Source: Alisma plantago-aquatica (taxonomy: Eukaryota; Streptophyta; Magnoliopsida; Alismatales; Alismataceae). Taken from it: 64,000 nucleotides of DNA. Below, piece by piece: positions 34,380 to 46,732 of the stretch; the stretch's first letter is position 1, and each line of letters opens with the position of its first letter. The stretch covers positions 1,537,851,072-1,537,915,071 of the forward strand of contig OY856409.1 of the NCBI GenBank assembly GCA_963693085.1, in the 5' to 3' direction. The position numbers and the translations under genes were made by a program. Below the pieces are notes generated by a model. That model did not search any database and was not told the DNA's origin. It saw nothing but the letters and a program-made list of their open reading frames with translations.

Positions 34380-35116
34380 TAGGGTTTTCAATGGGGAGGG
34401 TATTACCAATTTACCCTTTATCCATACCATGTAGGATAAGGGTAAGGGTAAAGGTTTTTGTTACCCGTTCCCCATTTATTATTTCCTCATTTCCCCACCA
34501 CATTAAAAGGGGAGGGTAAGGTATGGGCATTATCCATACCCTTTTACCCTTTTACATGCATCAATTTAAAATATATATAACTATATAGAAGCTTCTAGTT
34601 CAGTTTCCAAACTATTTTTCCATTAGGAAATATTGTGAGCTATGTCTTTATTCCCACCCCACTCACACTCAAATGCATGTTGTATATTATTATTATTATT
34701 AAATATTAAACTAGTTGATAGGGTTGTTGAACAATCAGAAAAAGATGATTGTGACACCTTAAAATAAGTTAGTCTTGGACCAATGTCTAAACATATCACA
34801 CAAGTATAACACTTTCCTACTTCTTTTCATATTTGTAAGAATGTAACTCAAGAAATATGTGCCTTAATCATTATCACGCTACACACCAGCTTAAAATCAG
34901 TTCATTTTTTATAAAATTTGTTTTATATCAAAATTACTCATTTACTTGTTTACCCTCCCCATTTACCCTATGGGGAAGAGGGTAATGATAAGGTGCAGGT
35001 GAGGGGATTTCCAAGAAGGGGATCTATCCTTACCCTTACCCGCTAGAGGGTAAGGGTAAGGGTAAGGGTAAGGGTAGAGCCTTACCCTCCCCATATCCTC
35101 CTCGTTGACAACCCTA
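34380..35116. mobile_element. Non-autonomous hAT-like element, 737 bp
   Basis: The left end TAGGGTTTTCAATGGGGAGG and the inverted right end TAGGGTTGTCAACGAGGAGG match at 17 of 20, and TAGGG-type ends suit hAT elements. Flanking octamers TATGGTAT and TCTAGTCT agree at 5 of 8 positions, an imperfect but possible 8-bp target duplication. The LINE's zinc-binding domain follows directly on the right. The interior has no coding capacity and carries TACCCTT/AAGGGTA-type repeats. Superfamily assignment rests on the ends only. Confidence 0.6.
35030..35080. repeat. GGGTAA hexamer repeat
   Basis: Five consecutive GGGTAA units near the right end of the hAT-like element. This is not the plant telomere repeat, whose G-rich strand is TTTAGGG. 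Confidence 0.7.
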
Positions 35117-36251
35117 TCTAGTCTCCACATGTTTTGTTGAAAACCACCACTTTGGCTTGGAAGACCCTTCACAATGTGGTGTCAGTGGATGCATGGATAC
35201 ATGATTACTTCATTGCTATTGTATCAAAACACAAATGTCGTGTAGAAGGAGGGTGGGAGTCACTGAATCAACTCTTTCTAGAGGAATACATAGCCAAGTA
35301 CCTCTGGTCCAAGGTGGATGAGATCCTAGAACTCATGAGTCCCTTTAGCCACTCCATTAAGTCAATGCTCCACTAGTATTGGTCTCAAGTGAACTCGTCC
35401 TCCATTGGAGGAATCCTCTTTAAGATTTTTCCACCAATCATGTGTTGTAACATCTGGACAACGAGACGCAACAAGAATTTTGAGGGTAGGCTTGAGCGCG
35501 CATTCGACTTGGATCTGGAAACAGATCAAATGCACAAAATTGTTGGCTTGCAATGAGATTGTTTTCAATAGATAAAACATGCAAGAGCACACGTCACATA
35601 TTCTCTTACATGGATTCTCCCCTCATAGGGTCATGCAGCTCAATACATAGACAATGTATTGGAGGAAACCATGAAGGAGAAAATACAAGATGAACTTGAG
35701 ATCTTGCCTTACAAAATGAGGAAATGTCAGACAACAATGATATGTGGCTTCATTCAAGATGAGAATGGGGAATTCATCTTCTCATTCGCCACGATACTTG
35801 GGTAGGAGATCGACTTGGAAGTAGGGATTGTTGCAGTCCTATACTCCTACAATTTTTAGGGTTGTTGGGATCAAAGATGATCAATTAGAGATAGACGCTT
35901 TTGTGATTCTCAAGACAATCATAGGGGAATACATAACCCCATGGAGGAAGAAGGCATGCATTATAAGGATACAATGATTCCTTGAAGAGTAATGGATCTT
36001 GTGCAACCTCATACTCGACGAGCTAATGGTAAAGCTATCTCCCTTGCCGAGCACGCCATACATCATTCCATGTAGGTGACCTACTTAGATTGACGACACC
36101 ATCAACTGGATGATGGGATGTGATAAGATATCAATGAGACATGATTCACTAGATCCTTGCTACGTTGATAGATACGCAGTGTATAGAGTCGCAATATAAG
36201 TTATACATTTGTGTTTTTTCAATTTTTGTCTTTTTCGGAGCGGGCTATTTT
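35117..36251 (+). pseudogene. LINE1 zinc-binding (zf-RVT) and RNase H-like 3' end
   Basis: 35134-35376 encodes WKTLHNVVSVDAWIHD and NQLFLEEYIAKYLWSKV, the plant L1 zf-RVT pattern, continuing with FPPIMCCNIWTTRRNKNFEG near 35430. From about 35740 GFIQDENGEFIFSFATILG matches the RNase H-like domain of plant L1 elements, where G-x-I-x-D and the following strand are typical. Stops and a few frameshifts break it. The 3' end and poly(A) tail are not identified; Copia B begins at 36252. Confidence 0.75.
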
Positions 36252-37643
36252 TGTTAGTGTTTATGTATGCCCAGAGAGTCAATCATATGATGATTGTAAT
36301 GGCATATCTTGTAAAAAATTTGATTCATAATAAAGGCAATCTTCCATTTATTCTATTTTATTTAATAATGAGATAATGATATTAGATAATAATTGTCTAA
36401 AGAATGATGTTATTCAATGACATATATCTTCAATTGAGGACCTAAACAATGAGATCACGTGGATGTTAAAAGTAAATATATATTCTTGTTATGTCCCTAG
36501 TTGGTATTAATAGAGAAGAATTATAGACATGAATAACAAATAAGACTAGAGTGTCTATTAGTTGATGACAAAATTTCATTAGCCATGATATGTGATATCA
36601 AACCAAACACATAAGTACTTGTTAGAGAGCAATGTATCAAACAGACCCACCTTTAGAGTGATACATGGAGACCATGGAGTTGTAGCCATAATCAATTCAT
36701 AGTAACGCTGGTTCTTAGACCTAAAATCACTACACTCATCACATATCATTCAATGTACTTTGACATCATCCAACATGACCTTGAATAAGGGTTATCATTA
36801 AGGTGATGCTCAGATACATTATGATACATGTGGATGAGTGTGAGTGATTTAGATGGGATTTGTCCTCCTATAGGAGTTTGCTATCATGTCCACTTGATAA
36901 ATGAGACTGAGAAATGCATGGGCACGCACATGTGAGTCAATATATGATATTGAGCTTACATATATCTTAGACGACGTGTTCTAGTTCAAGGAGAATGGAT
37001 TGAATGATGAAGAGGATGATGTTTCAATGCCTCGAGTTTAGTCTAGATATTTGAGACAAAGGAACTATACAATCATTGTGACACTAATCACAAATTGTAG
37101 GTTGAAGTTGTTATCTAACTTTAAAATTACTTGGATAGAAATGATGTCTTCAAAGTTACCTCTCATTGCTTATGATGTCATAAATCAATTATATACATTC
37201 ACTGCCAATGTAACTTGAGACCTACAGTGTCACACGCATAGGATGCACCTAGAATAGGAGTTTACTCATGATGTGGTTTAAAACTAAATTGTTAAGTATT
37301 CATTTTAAAAAAGATTGGCAATCCAAACACTAAAACGACTACTTCAACAAGTGAAAAGATTGGTTCAAATGTTTGAACCTACTGGTTCAGGTTGTAAACC
37401 AACTATTTGGTTGATCAATGATATTGGAACAAGGATTGATATTGACATCATGTTGTGCATTAATAGAATATTAAAAGCCAATACAATTGTAAATAGGAAA
37501 CATGGTGAATTGACCAGTTCAAGTGTTGAACTGATTATCTCACATGTTAACCAATCGATTCATGGTCTGCAGGTTTCAAAAAGTTGATGAAATTCCATAT
37601 GTTCAACTCCTGATTAATATGGAAATACTGACCCCGACCCTCG

Positions 37644-37651
37644 TATAAATA
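37644..37651 (+). promoter_or_regulatory. Copia B 5' LTR TATA box
   Basis: TATAAATA in the conserved copia LTR context CCCTCGTATAAATAGAAGGG. The nested solo LTR inserted 250 bp downstream, inside the transcribed part. Confidence 0.65.
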
Positions 37652-37900
37652 GAAGGGTGGTCGAAGCTTTCTGAAGATACAACAATAACGTCTGACAATT
37701 GTTGTCTTCTCATAATTGGGGTAATATGAGATTCCAAGCAAGTCCTACCTATAAAAGAGAGGGACAAAAAGAGAGTGAAAATAAGGGAGAGCAAGTCGAT
37801 GCTAGCACATTGACTAGAAGAGACAACTCCTTATCTGTTCCAAAATAATGACAGGAGTTTCTGATAGTCTGTGTGGACTACATAGAGGCGAGTTGGCCTT

Positions 37901-39472
37901 TGTTGGATACTAGATGGGTGAGTGGATGCTCTAGAGGAGGGGGGTGAATAGAGCTGAAAGCACTTAAATAAAATTCATTAGACCTTTCAAGATATATTAC
38001 AAGATAAGGTTGCTAAATAGGAAATTTGAGTGCAACTAAAATATGCATAGCAAGAGGGAGAGAGATTGAACATACACCAAGTGACAAGTTATTTAGAGTG
38101 GTTCCACACTATAAACTAGAAGTGAGTCAGTCCACTACCTAGAGAGGTCAACCTCTAGGATTTCTTAACCATTGCACTCTTATATTCATTTATAAGACTT
38201 GCAATACATGATCAACCAAAGGGCTTAGCTATCCAATACAAAGAGTATCCACCTTACCAAGGACTTACCCACTTTGCAAGAGTCTTCATCCTTCACCTAG
38301 GTCTTACCCACTAAATCACAAGTCTTCCGCCTTCAAGGACTTTGCCACTCTTCTTGGATCTTCAGCCTTTGACTTCAACTTCACTCAGAGAAGCTTCCTC
38401 CAAGATCTTACCCACTTGAGCAAGGAGTCTTCTGCCTTCACCAAGGTCTTACCCACTCTTGCTCCAAGTCTTCAGGCTTGATCTTCACCAAGGGACTCCT
38501 TCCCTTATTCTTCTTCACCTCTCTTAGCCAAGAGAGAGAACCTTCATCTTCATGGTTGAAATGAGAGAATGGGAGGTGGTGGAAGTGAGAGCCTCACAAG
38601 ATATACATGTAGGACTAGATCTCTTACAGATTTCCTACTCACTCTAATGAATGTAGAAAGTGATTAAGCAGAGAGAGAGAGAGGAGGATGTAGGAAGCAC
38701 TCAACTATAGAATAGAAACCTCACATAGAGTTTTGCATTGAATGCTCAACCTTGGAATGAAGCACAAGGGGTCCTATTTATAGCTGGGGATGCCCCTTAG
38801 CCTTTGGAAATACTTAAGAATGAAAACTAGCCATTTTGTGGCTTGCAATGGATATATTTTCACTTGTTGCAACTCCACAATGGATAGAAACACTTTTTTG
38901 TACTTTTATGTACAGTGCAATCGGTCTAGTTTCTATAAAGGTAACTCGACTGATCCCACTAAGAGACAAGACCAATTTAGGCCATCAGTCGAGTTTGTCC
39001 TAGGGTAACTCGACCAATTCACTTAAATCAGTTTTGGTCAGCAGAGGGATCGATCGAGTTCTGTGAAGTGTAAACTCGATCGATCAAAAGTCATTTTCAA
39101 GATCCAATCAGGATCGCTCGAGTTTGCAACTTGATCGATGAACAACCTGATGTTGATTTAGAAAATGGATTTTGAGTGCTTAAACATTCAATCTAAGTGC
39201 TCCTTATTTTTCTAGGATTAATTACAAGTCAGATAATCATTACAAGTGATTTAAAACATGATTCTAATGGATTTACATCATATTCCAAAATGTGCACTTG
39301 TATTGACTTTGACTTGTCTTTTCTCCAAGTTGAGATGAGCAAGTTAGAGCATTTGGAGTGTGTCTATGCATAAACTGAATTCGCTCAAGTAGAGAACTTT
39401 AGATGCAAATTAGTGGAATGGTTTAGTCATCATCAAAATATGGGTTTAGTCAATTTAGACCTTGAGTCAACA
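37901..39472 (+). mobile_element. Nested solo LTR, 1.57 kb
   Basis: Starts TGTTGGATACTAG and ends GAGTCAACA, giving the inverted termini TGTTG/CAACA. It is absent from the 3' LTR of the same element, which defines the insertion. Flanking pentamers GCCTT and ACCTT match at 4 of 5. The early block CTAGAGGAGGGGGGTGAATA is a motif common in large plant copia LTRs (SIRE/Maximus-like), a suggestion from memory rather than a search. No internal region is attached. Confidence 0.75.
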
Positions 39473-39738
39473 ACCTTTTCCACCAGCTAAGGAGGACTTC
39501 ATCAACCGCCTTCCATGGTGATCAACCAGGAGGCCTCTATTGACATTCGTCCAAGTGAAATTTGAGAATGAACCACTCTACAACAAGGATAGTCATTGGA
39601 CTTTCTCCAGGACCAAGTATATGCATTGCTACCTTTCCTTCCCAATTCATAGTTCTTGACACAAATTGTTGTTTAAGAGGAATATGGCAGTAAAATTATT
39701 TTTTACGCTTCCATATTTGATGTCATATTTTCCTACAG

Positions 39739-39752
39739 TGGTATCTAAACCA
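39739..39752 (+). other. Copia B primer-binding site
   Basis: TGGTATCTAAACCA follows the LTR end by one base and matches the initiator Met-tRNA site TGGTATCAGAGC in its first seven bases, then diverges. Confidence 0.65.
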
Positions 39753-40908
39753 CATCAATTTACTATTTTGGGATTTAATCAATATGATCAAATTTATGGT
39801 TTTAATTGTTATTTTATTGCATAGGATGAAAATATTTAAAATGATTAAAGTGCATACATGATTAAATACCACATATGAACCCTACACACACACAAACACA
39901 CACACATATATATATATTTTATTGCATAAGATGTTATGCATCAAACGAGCTGATCAACATAGAAGTCAAATCGATCGACTGGAGGATTGGGAGGCTAGAT
40001 GAAAGGAGGAGTCAGTCTATCAGTTGGTGTCCCAAACAATCAACTGGAGGAGTCCAAAAGTTGCTCGAACTGGAGAATAACCAAATGATCCGTGGCACCA
40101 ACTGACCAACCAGGAGGCCAATCGATTAGTTTTGAGTTGAATCGATCGACCCAGACGGGCTCCAACATAGTTCTTCATGAATAACAAGTTTCTACATATG
40201 ATGTGGACCTTATGTGGTAGTAATTCCCTCTAGTTCCAAGGAATTACAATTAGTATGGACATAACCATCACTTGTGTTTTAATAATTGCATCTTTCATTT
40301 GTGGATATTGTATGTGTATGGTACATATAAGTATGTGGTTATTGGATATGTATATATAATTATATAAATATAAAATCTCTTAGTCAAATATTAAGTCTTA
40401 GATGCTTTCCATAAGCAAAATACGTGCAAAAATTGATCGAATAAGTGTGGGAACGCCAAGCGTGTTGCGTTATCCATCTCGTGGAAATGTGATGGTAGTT
40501 ATGTGGTGCCTAGAAGGGTGTATTACAATTGTGTTGGATTTTGGTCAGACTTAATTAGGTAACCTTAATGAGATTAAGTGCCTAGATGCATGCAGATGAC
40601 TATGGCAAAGAGTTGTGTATACCATGTATCTAAGAATTGAATGAGATGCATTTGAAAAAAGTTTCCTACCTTAATAATTAGTTATGCACATTAGTGTTAG
40701 CAGGTAATAATTCAATTGTTTTGGGTCTTGGTTCACCAGAAGATTGTACACTACAATCTTCTGTATCGATACGTGAGGTCTATCAATTAAAAAAAATAGT
40801 GGGAGTGATAATTGATTAAAGGCCTAAGTAAACATCTTCAAAATTTATCTTCAAACAAATAAAATCATAAGTACTTTGACAAATTGCAAATTTTTCTTGT
40901 AGAATCAA
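39753..40908 (+). other. Copia B leader
   Basis: Non-coding leader between primer site and gag. It holds an (AC)n/(AT)n run near 39883-39918 and a cluster of TCGATCGAC/CAACTGA motifs at 39950-40150. It is the uninterrupted counterpart of the Copia A leader and shows what the CACTA insertion site looked like (near 40785-40800). Confidence 0.7.
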
Positions 40909-41735
40909 ATGGAAACCAATAACACATTTTCCTTATTAAAAGTCCTTGAGGAGGACAAGTTGAACGAGAATAATTTCCATGACTAGTGTAAGATGTTAAG
41001 AATCATTCTCACACAAGAGCGCAAGCTCTATATCCTAGAGACGCTAGAGCCAAATGAACCTGCTCCCACTATGCTTAAGGTTGACAAGGATGCTTACTTG
41101 AAGCACTCTGAAGATGTCATAAATGTCATGTGTCTGATGTTGTGCTCAATAAACTATGATTTTTAGAGACAACATGAGAACATAGATGTTATTGAGATAG
41201 TAACACATCTTAAGAATATGTACCAAGATCAGGAAAGACAAGAGAGATATGATGTCTCCAAGGTGTTGTTTAAGCACACCATGGTATAAGGAGATCCAGT
41301 AGCTCCCCATGTGCTCAAGATTATTGGGTATGTGGAGAACCTTTCTAGACTGGTATTTCCCTTGGTTCGAGAGTTGGCCATAGATGTCATTCTTCATTCA
41401 CTGCCAGAGTCATATAGCCAATTTTTCATGAACTACAAGATGTTGTTAGAATTACTTGGCATGTTGAGAACAGTTAAGCACAAATGATGCAGGGCAAGCC
41501 CAAGTCTATGATGATGATCATTAGAGGCAAAGGGAAGTCCAATGGCAAAGGAAAAGATTAGAGGGATTCTAATGATAGCCACAAGACCAAGTCTTCTACA
41601 CTCAAGGTAAAGGGAGGGGTGACCAAGGGAGGCAATTGTCACCACTGTCACCTGCCTGGACACTAGATGAGGAATTTCCCTCTCTACTTTGAGGAATTGA
41701 GGAAGAAGAAGGAAGAGATAGAGATATCCACTTAA
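40909..41735 (+). pseudogene. Copia B gag remnant
   Basis: Gag starts at the ATG at 40909 (METNNTFSLLKVLEEDKLN), continues NENNFHD then a TAG where Trp is expected, and goes on with KLYILETLEPNEPAP, LKIIGYVENLSRLVFP and a lysine-rich tail. A zinc knuckle is visible near 41637-41675 as CHHCHLPGH, but the His is followed by a stop and the final Cys position is Phe. Several further stops and at least one frameshift are present. Confidence 0.75.
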
Positions 41736-41744
41736 GGTATATGT

Positions 41745-44700
41745 AGTATTGAGATATATATGTCTATTTATTCATCATGGGTGCTATATACCAGTTGTGG
41801 ATCTCACCTATGTTCGAATATGTAGGATCTAAAAAAAGTAAGTCTTTTAGAAAGGGTAATGTCAAACTGCGTGTTACTAATAGAATAAGAGTTTCTTCCA
41901 CTACAGTTGGAACCTTTAATATATCTCTACCCATGAGGCTTGTAATAGAGTTAAAAAAACTACTATTATGTACTTGCTATAAATAGAAACATTATTTTTG
42001 TATCTTGTATGGAAAAGGATGGGAATTTCATACAAAGAATGGTCAATGTCATATTTCAAAACATGATATTTTTTATGATAGTGCCCAATGTCCTATGGTC
42101 TTTATTTGTTAGATCTAAAGACATATGATTATAACATAAATACTAAAAGGTTAAAACTCGATAACTCAAAATAAAACATAACTTTGGCATTATCGTCTAG
42201 GGAGCATCAATAAGAAACACATTTCTAGATTCCAAAAAGATGATTATCTAGACTCTTTTGAGTTTAAATCAATAGAAACACGTGAGTTTTGTTTGTTGGG
42301 GAAGATGACAAAGAATCCCTTGACTGGTACCAGTGAGAGGGCTAGTGATCTATTAGGAATCATACATACTAATGTATGCGGCCCTTTCATAATAAATGAT
42401 AGAGGCGGTTATCAATATTTCATTACCTTTACCGATGATTTCAGTAGGTATGATTATGTTTACTTTGTGAAACATTAGTCAGAAACCCTTGAAAAGATCA
42501 AAGATTTCATGAATGAAGTACAAAACCAACTTGGTAAAAGATTAAGGAACTTCATTCTGATCAAGGTGGAGAATACCTAAGCCAAGACTTTGAGGAACTT
42601 TGAGAGACTGTGGTGTTGTATCATAATGGACTCCACCCAGAACACCCCAACATAATGGTGTATCAGAAAGAAGGAATCGTACATTACTAGATATGGTGCA
42701 ATCAACAATGAGTTTTTATGATCTTCTGACTTCCTTATACAATTATGCTCTTGAAGCCATGATGGTTACACTAAATTGGGTACCATCAAAACCTATTAAA
42801 GAGACACAATATGATATATGGTATGGGAAGTGTCTCAATGTGTCTTTTGTGAAGATTTGGATATGTGAAACTTAAGTGAAAAAGTAGTTCTCGAAAGGCT
42901 TGGTCCCAAATTTGATAAATGTTATTTTGGTAGATATCCTAGGGAAACTAAAAGATACTATTTTTATACTTCATTTGTCAACAACGTGTTTGTTTTCAGG
43001 GATGTTGTATTCCTAGAAAATGAATTCATTTGCAAAGGAATCAGTGGGAGGAGAGTAGAATTTGAAGAGGTTTGAGGCCAACAAGAAAACATGAAACCTA
43101 TAAAGGTACAAGAGGAACATAGGGAGTCACTAATCATTGTGAAATCTCAAATTCCTCATGTGACACAGGAGCCTCATAAATCTAGTAGGATACGCTTGGA
43201 GTCATATATATTTGATTGTCTTATAACTCAAGAATGCAATGAGTTGGTCATTGATAATGAGCCAACAACCTACCTAGAAGTTGCTAAGGGACTAGAATCT
43301 AATAAATGGCTTGTGGACATGAAATCTGAGATGGAATCCATGCACACCAATAAGGTATGGACCTTGATGGATCCACCTGAAGGGGTAAAACTCATAGGGT
43401 GCAAGTGGTCTTTAAGAAGAAGAATGAAATAGATGGTAATGTACAAACTTACAATGGTCGATTGGTTATGAAGGGTTTCAGACAAGTTCAAGGTGTTGAC
43501 CATGACGAAACCTTTTTCTCTAGTTGCCTCGATTAAGTCCATAATGATCATGCTTGCCATTGTAACCTATTATGACTATGAAATTTGGAAGACAGATGTT
43601 AAAATTACATTCCTTCATAGAAATCTTCTTGAGGATGTGTACATTACACAACTTAAGGGTTTTATAAATTCAAAGGATGCAAATGAAGTTTGTAAAATAC
43701 AAAGGTCAATCTATGGATTGAAGAAAGAATAACAGAACTGGAATATTTGATTTGATAAAACAATCAAAGAGTCTATCTTTAGTCAATATGAAGATGAATC
43801 ATTTGCTTACAATAAGATTAGTGGGAACAAGATTGTATTCATCATATTGGATGTGGATGAAATACTATTTTTGGGGAATGACATCCCTGTTTTATAGATG
43901 ATAGATACATGGATAGGAAATACATTCTCTATGAAAAACTTAGGCGACGAAGCCTATATCTTAGGAAAAAAATATATAGAGATAAATCTAGAAGGATTCT
44001 TGGTCAAAGATAGAGCACATACATTGACAAAGTGCTAAAAAGGTTCATCATGGTGGACACAAAGAGAGGAAACTTATCCATGTCCCATGGCGTTAGTATC
44101 TCTAGAACTCAATGTTCTAGTTCTTGTGAAGAAAGGGAACGTATGAGAAAGATTTCATATGCATGTGTAGTTGTATCTATCATGTATGCAATATTATGTA
44201 CTCGCCCTAATGTCTCATATGCCTTATGTAAGACTAGTAGGTATCAGTCAGATCCCAATGAATGTTACTAAACTGTTGTAAAGAACATCCTTATGTATTT
44301 GAGAAGAACTAAGGATCAATTCCTTCTCTACAGTGATGAGGAAGAGTTGGTGGTAAAGGGTTACAACAATGCAAGCTTCCAAACTAATAAAGAAGACTAT
44401 AGATCACAATATAGATTTGTGTTTTTGATAAACAACATAGTTGTAAGCTAGAAGAGTTCCAAACAAGAGAAAATTGTTGATTCTATAATAGAAGTCGACT
44501 ATATTGTTTCATTATGTTTGGATCAACAAGTTTGTTTCTGAACTTGGCATGGTTCCAAGCATTAATGATGAAGTAAAACTATATTGTGACAACAATGGAA
44601 CTATTGCACAAGCTAAGGAACCCAGACTATATCAATGCTCCAAGCACGTACAATGATTGTTTGATCTCATAGGATAGATTGTACAGTGAGAGGATGTGAA

Positions 44701-44800
44701 GATTTGCAGAGTACCAACTAAAAGTAATGTGACTAACCCCTTGATAAAAGAACTTTTGTAGTATATGCATGGAGGTCATATTAGATCACTTGTGATTATT
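41745..44800 (+). pseudogene. Copia B pol remnant (PR, INT, RT, RNase H)
   Basis: Domain order as in Copia A. Protease remnant with a CGSHLCSN motif near 41790. Integrase 42293-42880: CLLGKMTKNPLTG, then IHTNVCGPF where the first catalytic Asp has become Asn, then GGYQYFITFTDDFSRY, and a frameshifted HSDQGGEY-type region near 42555. Reverse transcriptase 43286-43990: WLVDMKSEMESMHTNKVWT at the start; the YVDD box is altered to DVDE near 43852-43863. RNase H 44270-44800 with YLRRTKDQFLLYSDEEELVV and LYCDNNGT. Stops are frequent. Both changed catalytic boxes show this copy cannot supply active enzymes. Confidence 0.82.
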
Positions 44801-44836
44801 TTCAATTGTGTTTGGCTCTAAGTGCAAGTGGGAGTC

Positions 44837-46732
44837 TGTTGGTATGTATGCCTAGAGTGCGAATCATATGATGATTGTATTGGCATATCTTATAAATGAT
44901 TTTATTAATAAAAGTCAATTGTCCATTTATTCTATTTTATTCAGTTATGGGAATGTCTAAAGAATGATTTTACTAAATGAGGTATGTCTTCTGGTTCAGT
45001 ATATGAATAATGAGATCATATAGATGTTAAGAGAATATACATTCTTGTTATTTTTTTAGTCAGTTGTTATTGTGGAAGTTGATAGACAACAATAGCACAT
45101 AATACTAGAATGTGTGTTTGTTGATGATAGAATCTCATTAGTCATGATATGTGATATCAAACCAAACACATAGGCACTTGTTACAGAACAATGTATCACA
45201 TAGACACACCCTGAGAGTGATACATGGACCATGAAATGGTAGTTAGAATCAGTTCTGATAGTGATGGTGGTGATTGTGGTACTTCTCATCACATATCGTC
45301 AATCCACTTTGATAACATCCAATATTACCTTGAATGAGGATTATCATAAGGGTGATGCTTAGATACATTGTGACACATGGGGATGATTGTGACTTATGTA
45401 GATGGGATGTGTCCCTCCTATAGGAGTTTGATATCCTGGCCACTTGATAAGAAAGATTGGGAAATGCATGTCCATGCATGTCACTCAATATATGATATTG
45501 ATCTTACATATATCTCAAAAATATACTCTAGTTCAAGGAACATGGATTGAATGACAAAGAGGATGATGATTGATGCCTAGATTTTAATATGGATATCATA
45601 GATAAAGGAACTATATGATCACTATAATACTAATCACATATTGTCGTTTGAAGTTGTTCACCAAATTTCCAATTACTTGGGTAGCAATGATGTCTTTCTA
45701 GATACCACTCATTGCTTGTGATGTCGTAAATATATTATGAACATTCACTGCCAACGTAACTTGGGACTATAGGGTCACAAGCATATGATGCACTTGGAAT
45801 AGGAGTTTACTCATGAATGTGGTTTAAACTTGATTAATAAAGTGTTAGGTGTTCAACTTAAACAAGATTGATAATCAGAACTCTAAAACAACCAACTCAG
45901 TGAGTGAACCGAACACTTTAGATGTTTGAACTGACCGGTTCAGGTTGTGAACTGACTATCTGGTTGATCAATGAAATCAAATCCAGAATTGATGTTGGCA
46001 TCATGTTATGAATCAATGGAATATCAAAAGCCAATACAATTGAAATAGGAAACATGGTGAATCAACTGGTTCAAGTGTTCAACCAATGGTCTCACATGTA
46101 AACCAACTGGTTCACTAGTGAACTGACTAGTTCATCATTCATAGGTTCTATAAGATTTATAAAATTCTATCTCTTCGACTCCCGATTGATTATGAAATCT
46201 TGGCCCTAACCCTCCTATAAATAGAGGGGTAGTTGAAGCTTTCAGAATATACAACAATAAGCTCTGAAAGTTGTTATCTTCTTACAATTTTAGTAACGTG
46301 AGAACTCAAGAAAGTCCTTTCCATAAAAGGAGGATGGAAAGGGAGTGACAATAAGGGAGAGAAATTCAAAGCTAGCAGATTGACTAAAAGAGACAACTCG
46401 TTCTTGTCTATTCTAAAAGTTTATCAGGAGTTCCTGGTGGTACGCGTTGACTATATAGAGGTGAGGAGGTCTTTTCCACCCACTAAGGAGGACGTCGTTA
46501 ACCACCGTTCATGGTGATCAACCAGGATGTTGTTGTCGATTGCCATCCAGGTGCAACTAGAGAGAAAATAGGTTGCAGTAAGGATAGTCATTGGACTTTC
46601 TCTAAGACTAGGTACATGTCTTGCAACCTTTTCTTTCCAATTTATTGTTGTTGGCACAATCTATTTCTTAAGGGGAATATGTTAGTAAATTTTTTATTTT
46701 TTTTGCCATATCGGATGCCATATTTCTATACA
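44837..46732 (+). repeat. Copia B 3' LTR
   Basis: Begins TGTTGGTATGTATGCC after the purine tract AAGTGGGAG and ends TTTCTATACA. Length 1,896 bp. It lacks the nested insertion of the 5' LTR. Motifs GAACTGACCGGTTC and AACTGGTTCA cluster at 45890-46140 in U3. Confidence 0.85.
46216..46223 (+). promoter_or_regulatory. Copia B 3' LTR TATA box
   Basis: TATAAATA in the context CCCTCCTATAAATAGAGGGG, equivalent to the 5' LTR box at 37644. Confidence 0.65.

Larger units (their letters stand above)
36252..39737 (+). repeat. Copia B 5' LTR (with nested solo LTR)
   Basis: Begins TGTTAGTGTTTATGTATG and ends TTTTCCTACA directly before the primer-binding site. Without the nested insertion it is about 1.9 kb and aligns with the 3' LTR at 44837-46732, including the conserved GGAGGACTTCATCAACC/GGAGGACGTCGTTAACC block near the end. 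U3 contains GAACTGAT/GACCAGTTC-type motifs near 37510-37560. Confidence 0.82.
36252..46732 (+). mobile_element. Copia B: Ty1/copia retrotransposon with both LTRs
   Basis: Complete structure: 5' LTR 36252-39737, primer-binding site, leader, gag, pol, and 3' LTR 44837-46732, all in the plus orientation and homologous to Copia A. The 5' LTR is enlarged by a nested solo LTR (37901-39472). Stops, frameshifts and altered catalytic residues show it is dead. Flanking pentamers ATTTT (36247-36251) and ATTAC (46733-46737) agree at only 3 of 5 positions, so a clean target duplication is not seen. Confidence 0.85.

Noticed and set aside
35030..35080. Interstitial telomere repeat
   Set aside because: The unit is GGGTAA, not TTTAGGG or TTAGGG on either strand; it sits in a small DNA transposon.
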